Assembly (NCBI GenBank): GCA_964510575.1
Contig: CAZECN010000014.1
Location: forward strand, 1 to 64,000
Source of the DNA: CALKYB01 sp964510575
GTDB taxonomy: Bacteria > Bdellovibrionota_C > UBA2361 > SZUA-149 > CALKYB01
Length of the DNA stretch: 64,000 nucleotides
Reading direction: 5' to 3'
In this document: piece after piece, positions 24,041 to 32,574 of the stretch
Position numbering within the stretch: position 1 is the stretch's first letter
How the letters are laid out: every line of letters begins with the position of its first letter
The notes under the pieces: generated by a model
Seen by the model: the letters and a program-made list of their open reading frames with translations, nothing else
Told to the model about the DNA's origin: nothing
Databases searched by the model: none
Position numbers and translations under genes: made by a program

Positions 24041-25009
24041 CTACCAGCGCATCAAAAGCGCGCCCCAAGTAGCACCACCTCCATAAGCAGAGAGCATGAC
24101 TAGGTCCCCCTCTTTAATGCGGTTCTCCTTAACGCACTCAGTAAGCAAAAGAGGTATACTGGCCGCACTGGTATTACCGTAGCGACCCACATTGGTATGG
24201 ACCTTACTTTCATCTAAGCCCATCTGCTTGCCAACAGCATGCAATATTCTTTTATTAGCTTGGTGTGAGATATAGTGATCCAGCTGAGAAGCTTCAAAGC
24301 CGTAATCCTCAAGAACCTGCATACTGCTATCAGCCAGACTTCTAACCGCAGACTTAAAAACATCTCTTCCAGCCATCGTAATGAACTCACCAGCCTTTCC
24401 ATTTCCAGCAGGTAGGGCCAAGGTATCGGCTAAACTACCATCAGAGAAAATCTTCCCTCCCAGTAGTCCTCTGGCTTCTCCTCCACTCTGGTTCTCGCTA
24501 GTCAGTACTGCAGCTCCAGCCCCGTCACCAAAAAGAATACAAGTTCCTCGATCCTGCTGGTCAACTACGCGACTAAAGATTTCAGCTCCAACAACTAGGA
24601 AGTTCTTCCCTGCGCCACTACGAAGAAAACTACTAGCTGTAAACGAAGCAAACAAAAATCCGGAGCAGGCAGCTCCTAAGTCAAAGGCAAAAGCGTTAAC
24701 CGCTCCTAGTCTACCCTGAAGCTCACAGGCCGTACTTGGAAAAGCTTTATCTGGAGTCGAGGTGGCAACAATTATGCCATCAAGCTGATCTGCGCCAATT
24801 CCAGCCTCGCTGAGGGCTGTTCGACAAGCTGGCTCTGCTAAACCAACTAAGCTTTCCTGATCCTCAACCCATCGGCGTTGAGATATGCCGGTGCGCTCTA
24901 CTATCCACTCGTCGCTAGTTTCAAGATAACTGGCAAAATGGTCGTTACCGACCACCCGCTCAGGGACATTCATTCCAAAGCCGGCAAATACGCCTAAAGG
25001 TTCTTTCAC
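24041..25009 (-). CDS. fabH: Beta-ketoacyl-ACP synthase III
   Basis: Starts fatty-acid synthesis by condensing acetyl-CoA with malonyl-ACP. The 322-residue protein has the catalytic triad: C115 in LGAACSGFLF, His in ISHQANKRI (near 250) and Asn in YGNTSAAS (near 280). It also has the N-terminal SDEWIVERTGI block. It is downstream of fabF on the same strand with a 39-base gap. No acpP, fabD or fabG is adjacent. Confidence 0.95.
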   Translation of the reverse strand: MKEPLGVFAGFGMNVPERVVGNDHFASYLETSDEWIVERTGISQRRWVEDQESLVGLAEPACRTALSEAGIGADQLDGIIVATSTPDKAFPSTACELQGRLGAVNAFAFDLGAACSGFLFASFTASSFLRSGAGKNFLVVGAEIFSRVVDQQDRGTCILFGDGAGAAVLTSENQSGGEARGLLGGKIFSDGSLADTLALPAGNGKAGEFITMAGRDVFKSAVRSLADSSMQVLEDYGFEASQLDHYISHQANKRILHAVGKQMGLDESKVHTNVGRYGNTSAASIPLLLTECVKENRIKEGDLVMLSAYGGGATWGALLMRW

Positions 25010-25048
25010 AACCTAAGCTCCCCGCAACACGCGCTCAGTCTGATCACT

Positions 25049-26299
25049 TTAAACTCGTTTTAAAATTATTGAAGCGTTGGTTCCGCCAAAGCCAAAGGAG
25101 TTACTCATCGCATAATCGACAGATGCCTGCCTAGCCTCATGAGGAACATAATCTAAATCGCACTCTTCATCTGCAACATCCAAGTTGACCGTAGGTGGAA
25201 TTACCTTCTCTTGCAACGCCTTAGCCAACACAACTGCTTCAATCCCGCCAGCAGCACCTAACAAATGGCCGGTCATAGATTTAGTAGAACTTACTAGCAA
25301 CCCTTCCTTAGCATGTCCGCCGAAGACTTTTTTAATCGCTTTAGTCTCTGCTGGGTCATTCACAGGAGTCGAAGTTCCGTGAGCATTGATATAGCCAACT
25401 TGCTCAGGTTGAATGCCTGCTGACTCAACAGCATTTTTCATACAGAGAATGGCACCATCGCCTCCCTCAGCAGGCGCAGTAATATGATAGGCGTCACAGG
25501 AGAATCCATAACCCACTACCTCAGCATAAATATGAGCACCTCTTTTTTCAGCACTTTCTAGGCTTTCCACAACCAACAACGCAGCCCCCTCTCCCATGAC
25601 AAAACCATCTCGGTCTTTATCGAAAGGACGACTGGCCTTGTCAGGCTCTTCGTTTCTAGTCGAAAGAGCTCTCATTCGAGCGAAGCCAGCAACGGCTAAT
25701 GGTGTTATCGAAGATTCGGCTCCACCTGCCAGCACCACATCCTGCAAGCCATCTCGGACCATACGCCAGGCCTCACCAAGCGCATGAGTGCCAGATGTAC
25801 AAGCACTGGTCACCACATAGTTGACGCCTCTCAAGTCATGGCGGATGGCTATATTTCCAGGAGCCAGATTTGAAATCATGCCTGGAATAAGAAAGGGAGA
25901 TACTTTTCTTGGGCCGCCACTGAATAGAGCTTTCGCGTTAGACTCAAGAGTTTCCAAGCCTCCGATACCAACGCCAAGGATTGAACCCATTCGGGTTTTA
26001 TCAAAATTGTGATTTTCGAGGCCTGCATCAGACCAAGCTTCGGCAGCTGCAGCCAAAGCAAAAACAGAAAACTTGTCGACCCTTTTGCGATCCTTTTTAT
26101 CAACAACGGTCTCTTGGTCGAAGTCTTTCAACTCAGCCGCTATCTTTGCCGAATAATCACTGGCATCAAATCCTGTGATAGGACCAACCCCACTTTTACC
26201 TGCGACCAAACTCTCCCAACTGGATTTTAAACTATTTCCAACCGGGGAAAGTAACCCCATCCCTGTTATAACGACTCTTCTTTCAGATCTTTCAGACAT
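25049..26299 (-). CDS. fabF: Beta-ketoacyl-ACP synthase II
   Basis: Elongating condensing enzyme of fatty-acid synthesis, about 416 residues. The catalytic Cys is in TSACTSGTHA, and the histidines are in NAHGTSTPVND and KSMTGHLLGAAG. The C-terminal SFGFGGTNAS loop is intact. The frame allows a TTG start at 26311, but the ATG at 26297-26299 (MSERSERRVVITGMG) is preferred. A GC-rich inverted repeat lies 17 bases upstream of it. It precedes fabH and follows the Hda-like gene. Confidence 0.95.
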   Translation of the reverse strand: MSERSERRVVITGMGLLSPVGNSLKSSWESLVAGKSGVGPITGFDASDYSAKIAAELKDFDQETVVDKKDRKRVDKFSVFALAAAAEAWSDAGLENHNFDKTRMGSILGVGIGGLETLESNAKALFSGGPRKVSPFLIPGMISNLAPGNIAIRHDLRGVNYVVTSACTSGTHALGEAWRMVRDGLQDVVLAGGAESSITPLAVAGFARMRALSTRNEEPDKASRPFDKDRDGFVMGEGAALLVVESLESAEKRGAHIYAEVVGYGFSCDAYHITAPAEGGDGAILCMKNAVESAGIQPEQVGYINAHGTSTPVNDPAETKAIKKVFGGHAKEGLLVSSTKSMTGHLLGAAGGIEAVVLAKALQEKVIPPTVNLDVADEECDLDYVPHEARQASVDYAMSNSFGFGGTNASIILKRV

Positions 26300-26315
26300 A
26301 TTCCAAATCAAATAC

Positions 26316-26333
26316 TCGGTCGGACCCGACCGA
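26316..26333. promoter_or_regulatory. TCGGTCGG-AC-CCGACCGA inverted repeat upstream of fabF
   Basis: Perfect 8-bp GC-rich arms separated by two bases, in the 57-base gap between the Hda-like gene and fabF. No T-tract follows on either side, so an operator or a leader hairpin is more likely than a terminator. Its composition stands out from the AT-rich surroundings. Confidence 0.5.
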
Positions 26334-26356
26334 ATGCAACAAATACTGACGAGACT

Positions 26357-27028
26357 CTACTTTTTCAACGCCAGCATGTCATCACCAGTTTTACTTACGC
26401 GCTCCGCAGCTACCTCCCGAAAAACTCCTTCGGTAACTCTTCCGCCTTTCTCTAACGATAACTCATTTATCCTACTGAAAATATTATCAAAAGACAAAGG
26501 CTGAAGAGGCAGTCTTTTCACCAGAAAAGATAGCATTCTCTCGCTTAACCTAAGGTTATGCTTCTCCGCTATAGACTTGATAATAGGCGCCAATTCTTCC
26601 TCACTGGGATATCCCAGCCTCAGGGCTCTTGCCACACGTAGCCTGCTGCCACTATGTGGGTTGGAAAATGCAGCCTGTGGTTCACTTCTTGAAGTGACTA
26701 GCAGCAATCCACCTTCACGCCTAGCCCTTTCATATCGGTCAATAAAGCCCCTAATCCAATCATCGCTATCATCGGTTCCCTCGGCGCTGAAAAAGCTCAC
26801 TCCCGAACCCTTAGCCATAACACCTAGCAAAGCCAATAAATGACGTTTTCCAACCCCCTCAGGTCCATGAAGAAAAAACATGCGAAACTCGGAACTGTTT
26901 TCTTGGAGCTCATCAATCGCGGAACTTACTGAATCGATGGCCTCAGCTACACCTGAGTGCGGAATAAAATAATCTACTGAATAAGGCTCTGCAGGTTTAA
27001 GAGGGAGTGGTATGTGATTGCCTTTCAT
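26357..27028 (-). CDS. DnaA/Hda-like AAA+ protein, shortened
   Basis: A 223-residue P-loop ATPase resembling Hda and DnaA domain III. Its Walker A is HGPEGVGKRHLLALL, and the sensor-type strand is GGLLLVTSRSEP. The lid region is LRVARALRLGYPSEEELAPII and LSERMLSFLVKRLPL. The interval between Walker A and that strand is shorter than in Hda, and no clear hydrophobic Walker B (hhhhD[DE]) is seen; TDDSDD may be a remnant. An N-terminal clamp-binding QLxLP motif is replaced by IPLPLK. It may regulate initiation or have lost ATPase activity. It sits 5 bases from murA. Confidence 0.65.
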   Translation of the reverse strand: MKGNHIPLPLKPAEPYSVDYFIPHSGVAEAIDSVSSAIDELQENSSEFRMFFLHGPEGVGKRHLLALLGVMAKGSGVSFFSAEGTDDSDDWIRGFIDRYERARREGGLLLVTSRSEPQAAFSNPHSGSRLRVARALRLGYPSEEELAPIIKSIAEKHNLRLSERMLSFLVKRLPLQPLSFDNIFSRINELSLEKGGRVTEGVFREVAAERVSKTGDDMLALKK

Positions 27029-27033
27029 CTACT

Positions 27034-28323
27034 TCAGCACCCAAGAACAAGTTCTTCATTTTCAGTTTCTGCAACTCGCTCAATTCTAGCTCCAAGCCGA
27101 ACAAGCTTTTCACATAGACCATCATAACCTCGGTCAAGGTGATAGACCCCATCAATCACAGTTTTACCATCTGCAACTAATCCCAAAAGAACCAAGGCCG
27201 CGGCAGCTCGAATGTCCCCAGCTTCAACTGGTGCTCCTGAAAGCCTCTCTAGGCCCTCGACCAAAGCTGTGTCCCCTTCAACTGAAATTTTGGCTCCAAA
27301 CCGTCTAAACTCGGCAACATGACCAAAGCGACTCTCAAAAATCTTTTCGCTAACTTTGCTCTCACCATCCGCAACACACATAGCCGCCATCAAGAGAGGC
27401 TGAACATCAGTTGCCAAGCCTGGAAAAGGGGCTGTCTCCATATCAACCGATTTCAATCGGCCTAAGGAGCGAAGAGAAATCCAATCCTCTCCAGTCTCAA
27501 CCTCACACCCTGCACTTTGAAAAACTTCAATTGTAGAATGCAACATTCTAGGGTCAATACCCTTTAGAACTACTTTTCCGCCGGTCAATGCTGCAGCACC
27601 TAAGTAGGTTGCTGCCTCAATGCGATCTCCTAAAACTCTGGTCAAAGCACCAGACAAATTAGTACGCCCTAAGATTTTTAAAGTCGAGCTCCCTAATCCT
27701 TCAATCTCAACGCCCATCGAAACTAAATGTTGACCAAGGGCTGAAACTTCGGGCTCAGCAGCAGCATTTTTTATCACTGTCTCCTCGGGAACTAGAGCAG
27801 CAGCCATAAGTATTTGGTGCGTTGCACCTACAGAAGGAAAACCAAGATCGATTCGAGCTCCTCTCAATCCCCCTTCAGCCTTAGCCGCGACAACTCCATG
27901 TGCCAATTCAATATCAGCTCCCATCTTTTCAAGACCCAACAAGTGAAGGTCAACGGGCCGACTACCTATCGCATCTCCGCCTGGTAAAGAGACTCTGGCC
28001 TCACCTACCCGGGACAACAACGGACCAAGCACCCAAAAAGAAGCCCTTAAGGAACGAACTAAACCATAAGGGGCTTCAGTTCGATTGATCGAAGCTGCTT
28101 GAATGCTCACCCTATTTTTATCCCAGTGCACTTGAGCACCAAGGTTAGAGAGAAGCTTAAGGGTAACAGATATGTCTTCAAGCTCAGGCACATTGGAGAA
28201 GATGCACTTGTCGGCTGTCAGTAATGAAGAAATAAGTAAGGGAAGCGCCGCGTTTTTTGCACCAGAAACTCTTACCTCTCCTTCAAGAGGAATCCCTCCT
28301 TCTATATGTATCAGATCAGCCAA
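27034..28323 (-). CDS. murA: UDP-N-acetylglucosamine 1-carboxyvinyltransferase with Asp for the active-site Cys
   Basis: First committed step of peptidoglycan synthesis, transferring enolpyruvate from PEP to UDP-GlcNAc. The 429-residue product has GAKNAALP at the N-terminus (catalytic Lys/Asn) and the loop LPGGDAIGSRPVDLHL. In that loop D117 stands where E. coli has C115. Asp at this position is known in naturally fosfomycin-insensitive MurA enzymes such as those of mycobacteria and chlamydiae, so this enzyme should be active and resist fosfomycin. It lies in a minus-strand run with prmC and prfA upstream. Confidence 0.95.
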   Translation of the reverse strand: MADLIHIEGGIPLEGEVRVSGAKNAALPLLISSLLTADKCIFSNVPELEDISVTLKLLSNLGAQVHWDKNRVSIQAASINRTEAPYGLVRSLRASFWVLGPLLSRVGEARVSLPGGDAIGSRPVDLHLLGLEKMGADIELAHGVVAAKAEGGLRGARIDLGFPSVGATHQILMAAALVPEETVIKNAAAEPEVSALGQHLVSMGVEIEGLGSSTLKILGRTNLSGALTRVLGDRIEAATYLGAAALTGGKVVLKGIDPRMLHSTIEVFQSAGCEVETGEDWISLRSLGRLKSVDMETAPFPGLATDVQPLLMAAMCVADGESKVSEKIFESRFGHVAEFRRFGAKISVEGDTALVEGLERLSGAPVEAGDIRAAAALVLLGLVADGKTVIDGVYHLDRGYDGLCEKLVRLGARIERVAETENEELVLGC

Positions 28324-28332
28324 TTCTAATTC

Positions 28333-29247
28333 TCAAAATTCCGGTAGTTTGATTTCAGCCACCCTGTCATGCCCAGCAAGATCTTTGTGCAGCTCGAAAC
28401 CCTCGCCCAAGCCCGATATTCTGCTAATATCCAAGGCGGACGAACCCTGAGTATAGCCTATTTCAAGCAACAGAAAACCAGCTAGTCCCTTGCTAAACCC
28501 TCCGACACCCTGAACAATTTGTTTAATAATTTCAAACCCTTCCTTACCTGCAAATAAGGCTTGAGCTGGCTCAAACTGGCTCACATCTCTAGGTAAGGCC
28601 TCTCCTTTGCTAATATAGGGTGGGTTACTAACGACTAGTAGCGATTTAAAACGATCATCTAACTGAGGAAAGGCTTTAAACAAGTCTCCCGAAAACCATT
28701 TAATTCTATCTCTACATTCATGTTGATCAGCGTTAGATTTAGCGACCTCAAGAGCCTTGGTGGAGATATCAGACGCCCAATATTCAATGCTTTTTTCCTG
28801 CCTTAGCTCCAAAGCAAGACTTACGATCACGCAACCCGAACCTACACCCATTTCTAACACGAGTATGGGTCTCTCAAGCGTTCGAGCTTTCTCCAGGCTC
28901 AGTTCGACTAGCAGCTCAGTCTCTGGTCTCGGAATTAGGACATCAGAACTAACTTTAAACATTCTCCCGAAAAACTCTTTTTTCCCGAAGATACTGGCGA
29001 TAGGCTCACTACCAGCTCGTCTTTTAAAAAAAGAAATAGCTTGGTCTTTTTGTTGGTCACTAACTTCTGCATCTAAGTTTATCAATAGCCAAGAAAGATC
29101 CCTCTCAGCATTTCCAGCAAGTGTAAAAAGCAGGAGAAGGTCTACTTCCTTCGCAATTTGCTCAGGAGAAACTCGGGAAAGATCTGGCAAATCTGCCAGA
29201 CAGGATAACAAACATTTACCCTCTTCCCTCAATTCACGAATTTTCAT
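28333..29247 (-). CDS. prmC: Release factor glutamine methyltransferase
   Basis: Methylates the GGQ glutamine of peptide-chain release factors, using SAM. The 304-residue product has a helical N-terminal domain, the SAM-binding segment VLEMGVGSGCVIVSLAL and the catalytic NPPYIS. The segment GREPIASIFGKKEFFG-like (seen as GSEPIASIFGKKEF) and SDVLIPRPETELLVE are also family blocks. It is 5 bases downstream of prfA, its substrate gene, which is the common bacterial order. Confidence 0.94.
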   Translation of the reverse strand: MKIRELREEGKCLLSCLADLPDLSRVSPEQIAKEVDLLLLFTLAGNAERDLSWLLINLDAEVSDQQKDQAISFFKRRAGSEPIASIFGKKEFFGRMFKVSSDVLIPRPETELLVELSLEKARTLERPILVLEMGVGSGCVIVSLALELRQEKSIEYWASDISTKALEVAKSNADQHECRDRIKWFSGDLFKAFPQLDDRFKSLLVVSNPPYISKGEALPRDVSQFEPAQALFAGKEGFEIIKQIVQGVGGFSKGLAGFLLLEIGYTQGSSALDISRISGLGEGFELHKDLAGHDRVAEIKLPEF

Positions 29248-29252
29248 CTAGC

Positions 29253-30335
29253 TTATTCTTCTTCGCCTTTTAGAGCCTCAGCCCTGTAAAAGGCTTGAAG
29301 TGGGTTGGAGACTAAAGACAATTCTCCCCCCATCAAGTCATCCAATTGGTAGAGTGTGAGGTTTATCCGATGATCTGTCACCCGTCCCTGCGGAAAATTA
29401 TATGTACGGATTCTCTCCGAACGATCGCCCGTTCCGATTTGCTGACGTCTATTCTCACTTCGCTCGGCATCCAAAGCAGCTTGCTCCAAATCATAGAGGC
29501 GAGCCCTTAAAACAGCCAGTGCTTTGGCTTTGTTCTTGATCTGTGACTTCTCGTCCTGACATGTCACTACTAAGCCAGTAGGTTCGTGAGTTATTCTAAC
29601 CGCTGAATCTGTAGTGTTAACACTCTGCCCACCGGGACCAGAAGCCCTGAAAACATCAATTCGCAGATCTTTATCATCAATTCTTACATCCACCTCTTCC
29701 GCTTCCGGCAGGGCTGCCACAGTCACCGTTGAAGTATGAATTCTGCCTTGAGTTTCAGTCTGAGGAACACGCTGAACCCGGTGCACCCCACTCTCGTATT
29801 TGAATAAACTGAAAGCCCCAGTTCCCACAAATCTGGCGATAATTTCTTTGAAACCACCAACTGAGGACTTTGAACTACTCATAGTCTCTACTTTCCAACC
29901 TTGGCTCTCAGCAAATCTGCTATAAAGAGTGAAAATATTCTCAGCGAACAAAGCCGACTCGTCTCCACCAGCTCCAGCACGTATTTCAATGATGGTGTTT
30001 TTGTCATCATTAGGATCTTTAGGAATAAGTAAGTACATCAACTCTTCCCTTAACTTCTCCTTTTCCTCTTTTAGCTCCTCCCTCTCGGCTTTAGCTAACT
30101 CTTTCATTTCTGGGTCTTCGGCGTTCTCAGCCAACTCTTCAGCTCCAGCGAGCTCAGAGTCAACTTTCTTCCAACGGCCGAAAGTTTCCACAATAGCACT
30201 CATCTCGGAGTGTTCCCTTGAAAGGTCCCTAAGCTTATTACGATCTGAGATGATTTCAGGATCAGAGAGCATTGAACCTAGCTCTTTAAACCGCTGCTCA
30301 ATATGAGACAGCTTTTCTTTCATTGCTGGGCGCAT
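29253..30335 (-). CDS. prfA: Peptide chain release factor 1
   Basis: Terminates translation at UAA and UAG. The 360-residue product has the catalytic GGQ in SGPGGQSVNTTDSAVRI and the tripeptide anticodon PxT as PQT in RVPQTETQG, which marks it as RF1 rather than RF2. The N-terminal coiled coil is Glu/Lys-rich. An internal ATG at 30323 (MKEKLSHIEQRF) is an equally good start; the longer form is listed. The gene lies first in the run prfA-prmC-murA and is divergent from slt. Confidence 0.95.
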   Translation of the reverse strand: MRPAMKEKLSHIEQRFKELGSMLSDPEIISDRNKLRDLSREHSEMSAIVETFGRWKKVDSELAGAEELAENAEDPEMKELAKAEREELKEEKEKLREELMYLLIPKDPNDDKNTIIEIRAGAGGDESALFAENIFTLYSRFAESQGWKVETMSSSKSSVGGFKEIIARFVGTGAFSLFKYESGVHRVQRVPQTETQGRIHTSTVTVAALPEAEEVDVRIDDKDLRIDVFRASGPGGQSVNTTDSAVRITHEPTGLVVTCQDEKSQIKNKAKALAVLRARLYDLEQAALDAERSENRRQQIGTGDRSERIRTYNFPQGRVTDHRINLTLYQLDDLMGGELSLVSNPLQAFYRAEALKGEEE

Positions 30336-30510
30336 TAGGGTTTTTCCAAAAAAGATTAGACTAACTACCTCCCCTTCAGGGCGGCGCCCACCAATATAGA
30401 TAAATCACTCTCTTGGCTCAAGGGTTCTAGTAGCTTTAGTGGATTTCTCTCGCCAGTTCTCCCCAGCTTTGGTACACTCCAAGGCCTTTAAGATCACATT
30501 TCATAGGTCA

Positions 30511-32574
30511 ATGTTATCTATACGTAGTTACTGCTCTGTTCCCCTGCTTATTGCCCTTCTGGCGACTCTATGGTGCAGCGCTTGTTCCAAACAAACTTCC
30601 CCCCAACAAGCCTTAGAAGTCTTGAGGAATTCTGAAAATAGAGAAGAACTTATCTCAGCAGGCAGAACTCTTATCCGAAAACCGTCAGTGCGAGACTGGG
30701 GATTAATCGAGTTAGCCAATGCCTTGCTTGAGAATGAGGAACCGAATCTAGCGATAGAGTACTATTCTAAAGTAGACGAAAACTCTGCTGCCTCTCTAGA
30801 TTCTAAACTAGGGATAATTAGGGCTGGTCTTAGAGTGGAATCAATCGCAAAGACCGACTACCAAAGGGTAGAGCAGGAACTCTCTACTATTGAAGCTCGA
30901 GCATCTTCCAAACACCGAAAAGATTTACTTCCCTCAATCTATTTAACCAAAGCTCATCTTCTTTCTTTAGCTGGGTCAAAGAAAGAATCAGAAAGATTTT
31001 TGCTTCAACTTTGCGAACGGCATGCGCGCTCATCCGAATTCCCAGAGGCTTTCGAACTACTCAAACAGCTCAATCCGGAACCTAGCATTGCTACCCTCTC
31101 AGAATGGGCTAGTTTCTTATCGAAAGCCGGACGTTTTGAGGAGAGTATTGACTTAACAGAAAAAGGAATTGCCCAAGCTAAAGAAAACAGCAAAGGACAA
31201 TTGGAACTCTTCGCTCAACACGAACGAACTCTAAGAAAACTAGGAAGAAAAGAACAGGCTGACGAGATCCTAAACCGTATGGCTTCAAGCGCTACGGAAG
31301 GCATAGCCGACCAAGCTCTTTTAAGGCTTGGAATGAATGCATGGAATACCAACAAGCATCAAGAAGCTTTAGATTGGTTCAAAAAGATATCTATCAACTT
31401 CCCAAAGAGCTCTATTTTACCCAAAGTCGATTACCTTCGAGGCAGAATAGTAGAAGAATTGAAAGACTTTGATACAGCGAAAATCATTTACGGAGAAATT
31501 GTCTCTTCTTTTGAAAAGCGAAAACCTAGCTCTTTGTCCTCTCTTGAAAAAGAATACTACCTGAAGGCTGCAAAAAGACTGCCTTGGATTGAGATAGTAC
31601 TCGGCAACAAAGAAGACGGGCGGGTCCAAATGAGCAAGCTTGAGCAGCGAGCTAAGTCCTTGTCGAATAAAGAACTAGAGAGCCATGCTAATTTTTGGAA
31701 GAATTATAAAGAAGAACAATCTTCCTCAACTAATAAAAAACTGGATGAAAAACTCAACTTAGCTGATGTCGATTTTTACTCAATCCAATCTGGCACTCCC
31801 GAACTGGCGCCAGAAGAAAAATCATGCAGGGCGGAAGTTCCAAAAAAACTGATTGATAAACTAACCTCAATTAAAAAACTAGAATTCAGAGAATTCGCGA
31901 CAAGAGAGATTAACTGGTCTTTGGCCGACAAAATTCCTTCAAACTCCCAGTCCTGGAGTCTTGCCGAACTTGAAACAGTTTTGTCCATTGCCGAACTTCA
32001 CAGCGAGTTCGCTGATCCTTCAAACTCAATCAAACTTGCCAATTTGGCAATCAACAAACTCAAGACCAATCCTGAGTTAAAACAAATATGTTTAGCCAGC
32101 ATCCAGCAAATCTTATATCCAGCTCCGTTCGTAAAACACTACAACTCTCTCGCTGATAAGTATCGACTCAGTCCTTCAGTACTCCTTGCTATCACAAGAA
32201 CCGAGAGTCATTTTAATCCTCAAGCTATTTCAAGAGTAGGTGCTAGAGGTTTAATGCAGCTAATGCCAAACACCGCAAAAATGGAAGGTCTAAAAGAGGG
32301 AGAAAGTCTGTTCAACCCAATGGTTAATATCTCCTTGGGTTCAAAACATTTTTCTCGACTAATGGATCAATATGATGGCGAAGAAATATACGCTATCGCG
32401 GCATATAATGCGGGTACTGAAGCTGTTAATCGCTGGATTAAAAGGTATCCCAACCTGAGTCCAATTGAATGGTCAGAACTGATTGGATATCCAGAAACAC
32501 TAAATTACGTGAAGAAAGTTAGTTACTCAGCAGCAGTTTACAAGCAAGTTTTGGCTAGAAAGTCAGACAACTAG
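30511..32574 (+). CDS. Soluble-type lytic transglycosylase with TPR-like superhelix
   Basis: Peptidoglycan-cleaving enzyme of about 687 residues, Slt70-like. The ATG at 30511 is chosen over an upstream start at 30439 because it begins a signal peptide (MLSIRSYCSVPLLIALLATLWCSACSK). CSAC could be an imperfect lipobox. A long helical, TPR-like region fills residues 30-500, and the SLT domain lies near 550-660 with ITRTESHFNPQAIS (catalytic Glu), GARGLMQLMPNTA and AIAAYNAG. It overlaps the opposing glycosyltransferase gene by 4 bases at the stop. Confidence 0.9.
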   Translation: MLSIRSYCSVPLLIALLATLWCSACSKQTSPQQALEVLRNSENREELISAGRTLIRKPSVRDWGLIELANALLENEEPNLAIEYYSKVDENSAASLDSKLGIIRAGLRVESIAKTDYQRVEQELSTIEARASSKHRKDLLPSIYLTKAHLLSLAGSKKESERFLLQLCERHARSSEFPEAFELLKQLNPEPSIATLSEWASFLSKAGRFEESIDLTEKGIAQAKENSKGQLELFAQHERTLRKLGRKEQADEILNRMASSATEGIADQALLRLGMNAWNTNKHQEALDWFKKISINFPKSSILPKVDYLRGRIVEELKDFDTAKIIYGEIVSSFEKRKPSSLSSLEKEYYLKAAKRLPWIEIVLGNKEDGRVQMSKLEQRAKSLSNKELESHANFWKNYKEEQSSSTNKKLDEKLNLADVDFYSIQSGTPELAPEEKSCRAEVPKKLIDKLTSIKKLEFREFATREINWSLADKIPSNSQSWSLAELETVLSIAELHSEFADPSNSIKLANLAINKLKTNPELKQICLASIQQILYPAPFVKHYNSLADKYRLSPSVLLAITRTESHFNPQAISRVGARGLMQLMPNTAKMEGLKEGESLFNPMVNISLGSKHFSRLMDQYDGEEIYAIAAYNAGTEAVNRWIKRYPNLSPIEWSELIGYPETLNYVKKVSYSAAVYKQVLARKSDN

